DNA from: Paenibacillus agilis
Lineage (GTDB): Bacteria > Bacillota > Bacilli > Paenibacillales > Paenibacillaceae
Length of the DNA: 64,000 nucleotides
NCBI RefSeq assembly: GCF_007786455.1
Contig: NZ_VNJK01000001.1
Span: 2,697,765 to 2,761,764 of the forward strand
Reading direction: 5' to 3'
Shown piece after piece: positions 61,414 to 64,000 of this stretch; positions within the stretch are counted from its first letter, which is position 1, and every line of letters starts with the position of its first letter. The notes under the pieces are model-generated. The model was not told the origin of the DNA and did not search any database. It saw nothing but the letters and a program-made list of their open reading frames with translations. A program made the position numbers and the translations under genes.

Positions 61414-62631
61414 CTATTTGGAGGCTTGTACTGTTCGAGAGACGCTGAATATCTGGTCAAAATGTCGCATCAATGACTCAAGTGGGCCATTGGGCAGCCG
61501 TGCGATCACCCAACCAATCGCTAGCGTTGCCACCACAATGAGCAGGTCACTGAAAGGTACTCCCTCAAGTCCATTTTCGATCCCTGCGTGTCCGAGAGAC
61601 CACTTCACGATGAACTGTGCCGCATACATTGTCAACGCCACTCGTCCAACTGCTGCGAAAGGCATTAGCACGGAAGAAATGTTCTTCGGCACGAGGCATA
61701 TCAATCCCAGTACCAGAAGTGCGAACCCCAGCCCAATCAGCGTTTGAAATGTCGTCGCAGTGTGCGGAGCTGCATAGAGAAGCATGTGCCACAGCGGTGG
61801 TTCCGTGTTAAGCGGCCAAATGGCATACAGGTCAGGCGGCTGGTAGCCGGTAGTTCCGGCACCTTGAATACGAACGAGCCACGCCTCAAAGGAAGGTCGT
61901 AGTTCAGGAAGAACGAAAGCGTCCAGTGCCTTACCACTTACGAACATGACAACACCACCGACCGCAAGCGAGAATGCAGTACGTATCTTGGTGAGATCAA
62001 GGCGCCCGATCGCCATACCTGCGACGAAAGCAGGGGCAAGTGCGAGAGCAGACATTGGGCCGCCCGCAATATCAGCAAGAAGGTACGCTTCGGATAGGAG
62101 ACTCATGCCAAGAATCATCAACGGTGGGGCTATTACGGTCAAAGCGACTGCTGTCGTGACAAGCACACGTGTTGAACGATTAACCAGAATCAGTGCCAGC
62201 ACGAATATTGCCGCATAGGCAGGCAATATCACCCCAAACGAGGTATTAAGCATGATAAGCAAATACCCGATCACATCGATAAACACTGCGCGAGCAAGCA
62301 TTTTTGCTCGGAACGAGGTCATCTCTGTTTCTCGATCCTTCAAGCGCTGCGCCATAATCGAGTAGGAAATCCCGCCACAGAGTACAAAGAGCAGCGTTGT
62401 GTTCCCAGAGACGATGTCTCCAATTCTCTCGTTTTGCCCGAAGTGCTGTAAATACATCCCTATGACTGCCAGCCCACGCGCTGCATCAAGCGCTGCAAGA
62501 CGTCCCGATGATTTGCCTGCACCCTCATTAGTTTTCAGTCTATTATTTTGGGAAGACACTACATCTTCGATGGGTGCTCCCGTTCCATATTCACTGCCAG
62601 ACTCGTCCAGCAGCTTGCTACTAACTGACAA
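61414..62631 (-). CDS. DUF418/DUF1624-like membrane acyltransferase homologue
   Basis: A 405-residue protein with about ten membrane segments. After a ~45-residue polar N-terminus it starts RLAALDAARGLAVIGMYLQHFG, the signature of the heparan-alpha-glucosaminide acetyltransferase-like, DUF418 and DUF1624 families. The C-terminal block (AVGRVALTMYAAQFIVKWS) also fits. The start is TTG at 62631 with AGGAGGAATAC upstream. It is more GC-rich than its neighbours and resembles actinobacterial homologues, so horizontal transfer is possible. Substrate unknown. Confidence 0.8.
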   Translation of the reverse strand: MSVSSKLLDESGSEYGTGAPIEDVVSSQNNRLKTNEGAGKSSGRLAALDAARGLAVIGMYLQHFGQNERIGDIVSGNTTLLFVLCGGISYSIMAQRLKDRETEMTSFRAKMLARAVFIDVIGYLLIMLNTSFGVILPAYAAIFVLALILVNRSTRVLVTTAVALTVIAPPLMILGMSLLSEAYLLADIAGGPMSALALAPAFVAGMAIGRLDLTKIRTAFSLAVGGVVMFVSGKALDAFVLPELRPSFEAWLVRIQGAGTTGYQPPDLYAIWPLNTEPPLWHMLLYAAPHTATTFQTLIGLGFALLVLGLICLVPKNISSVLMPFAAVGRVALTMYAAQFIVKWSLGHAGIENGLEGVPFSDLLIVVATLAIGWVIARLPNGPLESLMRHFDQIFSVSRTVQASK

Positions 62632-62796
62632 TTAGTATTCCTCCTCATAATGATTATTTCTTAGGTGTTTGTACCGTCTTCTTAGTTCACTATAGAGGGG
62701 AGATGTCGCTAAAGTTTGATCAAGATGTAAACGAAATGTCACAACGAGGAACGTCGCTTCAATGTTTATCTATTTAAGAGCTATCAATATAGTATA

Positions 62797-62829
62797 AAAG
62801 CCCTGATTCTTATTTCGAATCAGGGCTTC
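62797..62829 (-). terminator. Terminator after the IucA/IucC gene
   Basis: AAGCCCTGATTC/GAATCAGGGCTT stem, then TTATACT on the minus strand. Confidence 0.85.
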
Positions 62830-62897
62830 CTTGCATAATATGAAATAGGAATAATAAGAACTGCATTTCTCCTTTATTCAGAAACCACACCTTTAGG

Positions 62898-64000
62898 TCA
62901 TTTATAAAAAGGATTAAACCCTATTCCTTTGCCAGACGGCATCGCACCAGGTACACCATCCGCTTCAAGCAGCGGGCGAATAATTAATTTTGCAGGCCAC
63001 ACCTTATTTTCGAACAACTCGTATTGTAATACGTCCCTATCTGCTTCAGGAATGTCGATGATTTGCAAGGCATCCTTCAACTTCGCTTCGGTAATTTCCC
63101 AGAACGTGCTTACTGGAATCTGATAAGATTCTGATAATGCCTCTATAATGGAGGCAAGATTGACTTGCGTACCCAAGGATTGAACATAGAATATCAATTT
63201 CTCCAACGTTTCATTGTACAAGCTATTTGAATAGCCCGGTCGAATATGATAACGCGGATCTTCAATGCCATGCTTATCTAGATATGGCTGGTGTAAGCGT
63301 ACAGAATCATGATCACGGAATAGCAGCCCGCTTACTTTATTGTCCTTAAGAACGACACAGCAATTTTGACCGTGAATCTCAGGAACGATGCCAACTTTAA
63401 ACAATCTCATCACAATATCGTAGAACGTGGCAGCCAATTCCGAATAGAATTGGATGACTTCTTCTTTCGATATGCTTCCCCCTGCGATTTCCGTCAAGAA
63501 ATGCTGAGCTGGCAATACGACGCCTAACGATGACATCGGAAGAAACTTATAGCTATCATCCAATAACTGCTGCGGATAGATTCTAACTTGTGCCGCCAAA
63601 TGACGAGGATGATCGTCGAACAGTCCCATCGATGCTGGCATATACCCCCACCAATTGTTCTCCTCACATAAAAACACTTTATGTGCAAGTGTCTCGTCAC
63701 AGGCTAACGCTTGACGGAACATTTTTTCTCCTACAATTCCGTTCAACAGCTTCACAACAGGCAAATATCTAGCAGCCCCTAGCGATAATACACTAATCGG
63801 GAGCTTGACCATTTTCGTAGATGCAGTCGTTGAAGTTAGCGAACGAACAGAAGATGTCGCGAAGAAATCACCTATTTGTGTATCCAGCACGATAATCGTT
63901 TTGTCCTCTATTTCCTGCTTAAAGTTGGGCAAAATGATGTGCTGCAGCTGCCATGTATGAACAGGGATAATCGTATATTGCTCTTTCGAAATCGCTTTCT
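62898..64000 (-). CDS. IucA/IucC family siderophore synthetase (5' end outside window)
   Basis: The frame is open to the window edge, so the start lies beyond 64000; a later TTG at 63932 is not the true start, because family sequence (IIPVHTWQLQHIILP) continues upstream. The visible 366 residues include LPISVLSLGAARYLP, WWGYMPASMGLF, EIHGQNCCVVLKDNKVSGLLFRDHD (active-site region) and a C-terminal ferric-reductase-like or FhuF-type tail (NPFYK). The family builds NIS siderophores by ATP-dependent amide bond formation. It is probably part of a siderophore operon to the right and iron-regulated. Confidence 0.92.
   Translation of the reverse strand, partial: KAISKEQYTIIPVHTWQLQHIILPNFKQEIEDKTIIVLDTQIGDFFATSSVRSLTSTTASTKMVKLPISVLSLGAARYLPVVKLLNGIVGEKMFRQALACDETLAHKVFLCEENNWWGYMPASMGLFDDHPRHLAAQVRIYPQQLLDDSYKFLPMSSLGVVLPAQHFLTEIAGGSISKEEVIQFYSELAATFYDIVMRLFKVGIVPEIHGQNCCVVLKDNKVSGLLFRDHDSVRLHQPYLDKHGIEDPRYHIRPGYSNSLYNETLEKLIFYVQSLGTQVNLASIIEALSESYQIPVSTFWEITEAKLKDALQIIDIPEADRDVLQYELFENKVWPAKLIIRPLLEADGVPGAMPSGKGIGFNPFYK

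Overview
The window reads as part of the chromosome of an endospore-forming Firmicute, most likely Paenibacillus or a close relative. This is an inference from gene content: a GerA-type germinant receptor at the left edge, a Spo0E-like phosphatase, a stalk-domain (copper amine oxidase N-terminal) secreted protein, an XRE-TPR peptide-pheromone receptor, very long DUF11-repeat proteins and Gram-positive ribosome binding sites throughout. No rRNA, tRNA or CRISPR array was seen.

Layout. 1-4.7 kb: germination genes gerAB (cut by the window edge) and gerAA, then a two-component system. 4.9-16.8 kb: mostly single genes, including a DUF418 membrane protein, a pentapeptide-repeat protein, an ArsA/GET3-type ATPase with a small partner and a MarR regulator flanked by two matching operators, an M43 metalloprotease, SelO, an AraC regulator and a stalk-domain protein. 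17-21.4 kb: a sulfonate/taurine locus split into divergent units (ssuBC leftward, tauD-ssuA rightward); both leaders carry the same small RNA hairpin overlapping a terminator. 21.6-30 kb: a DUF11 giant (1647 aa) with two glycosyltransferases and a broken prolyl-4-hydroxylase gene. 30-34.8 kb: arsenic resistance, with arsN-like and Cys-tailed flavoprotein genes plus one ArsR leftward, and a second ArsR with arsB and arsC rightward. 34.9-40.8 kb: five SMI1/KNR4 (SUKH) immunity-like genes, relics of more, one intact secreted HNH-nuclease-like protein and two relics of HNH toxin tails. 41.4-43.2 kb: an XRE-TPR receptor gene overlapping a 40-codon propeptide gene, next to a Spo0E-like gene. 45.5-50.7 kb: a second DUF11 giant (1710 aa), paralogous to the first repeat by repeat. 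51-52 kb: decayed integrase genes. 53-64 kb: mixed genes including a GDPD, a polysaccharide deacetylase, a second two-component system with a propeller-like lipoprotein, an acyltransferase-like membrane protein and the 3' part of an IucA/IucC siderophore synthetase gene.

The observations most worth following are (1) the paired antiterminator-like hairpins at 19043-19067 and 19273-19297, which differ by a compensatory base-pair change; (2) the SUKH/HNH array with its relics; (3) the receptor-propeptide pair at 41800-43201; and (4) the twin DUF11 giants, which share a repeat array but have unrelated N-termini. Everything here comes from reading the sequence by eye; family names rest on motif recognition, and no database search was run.
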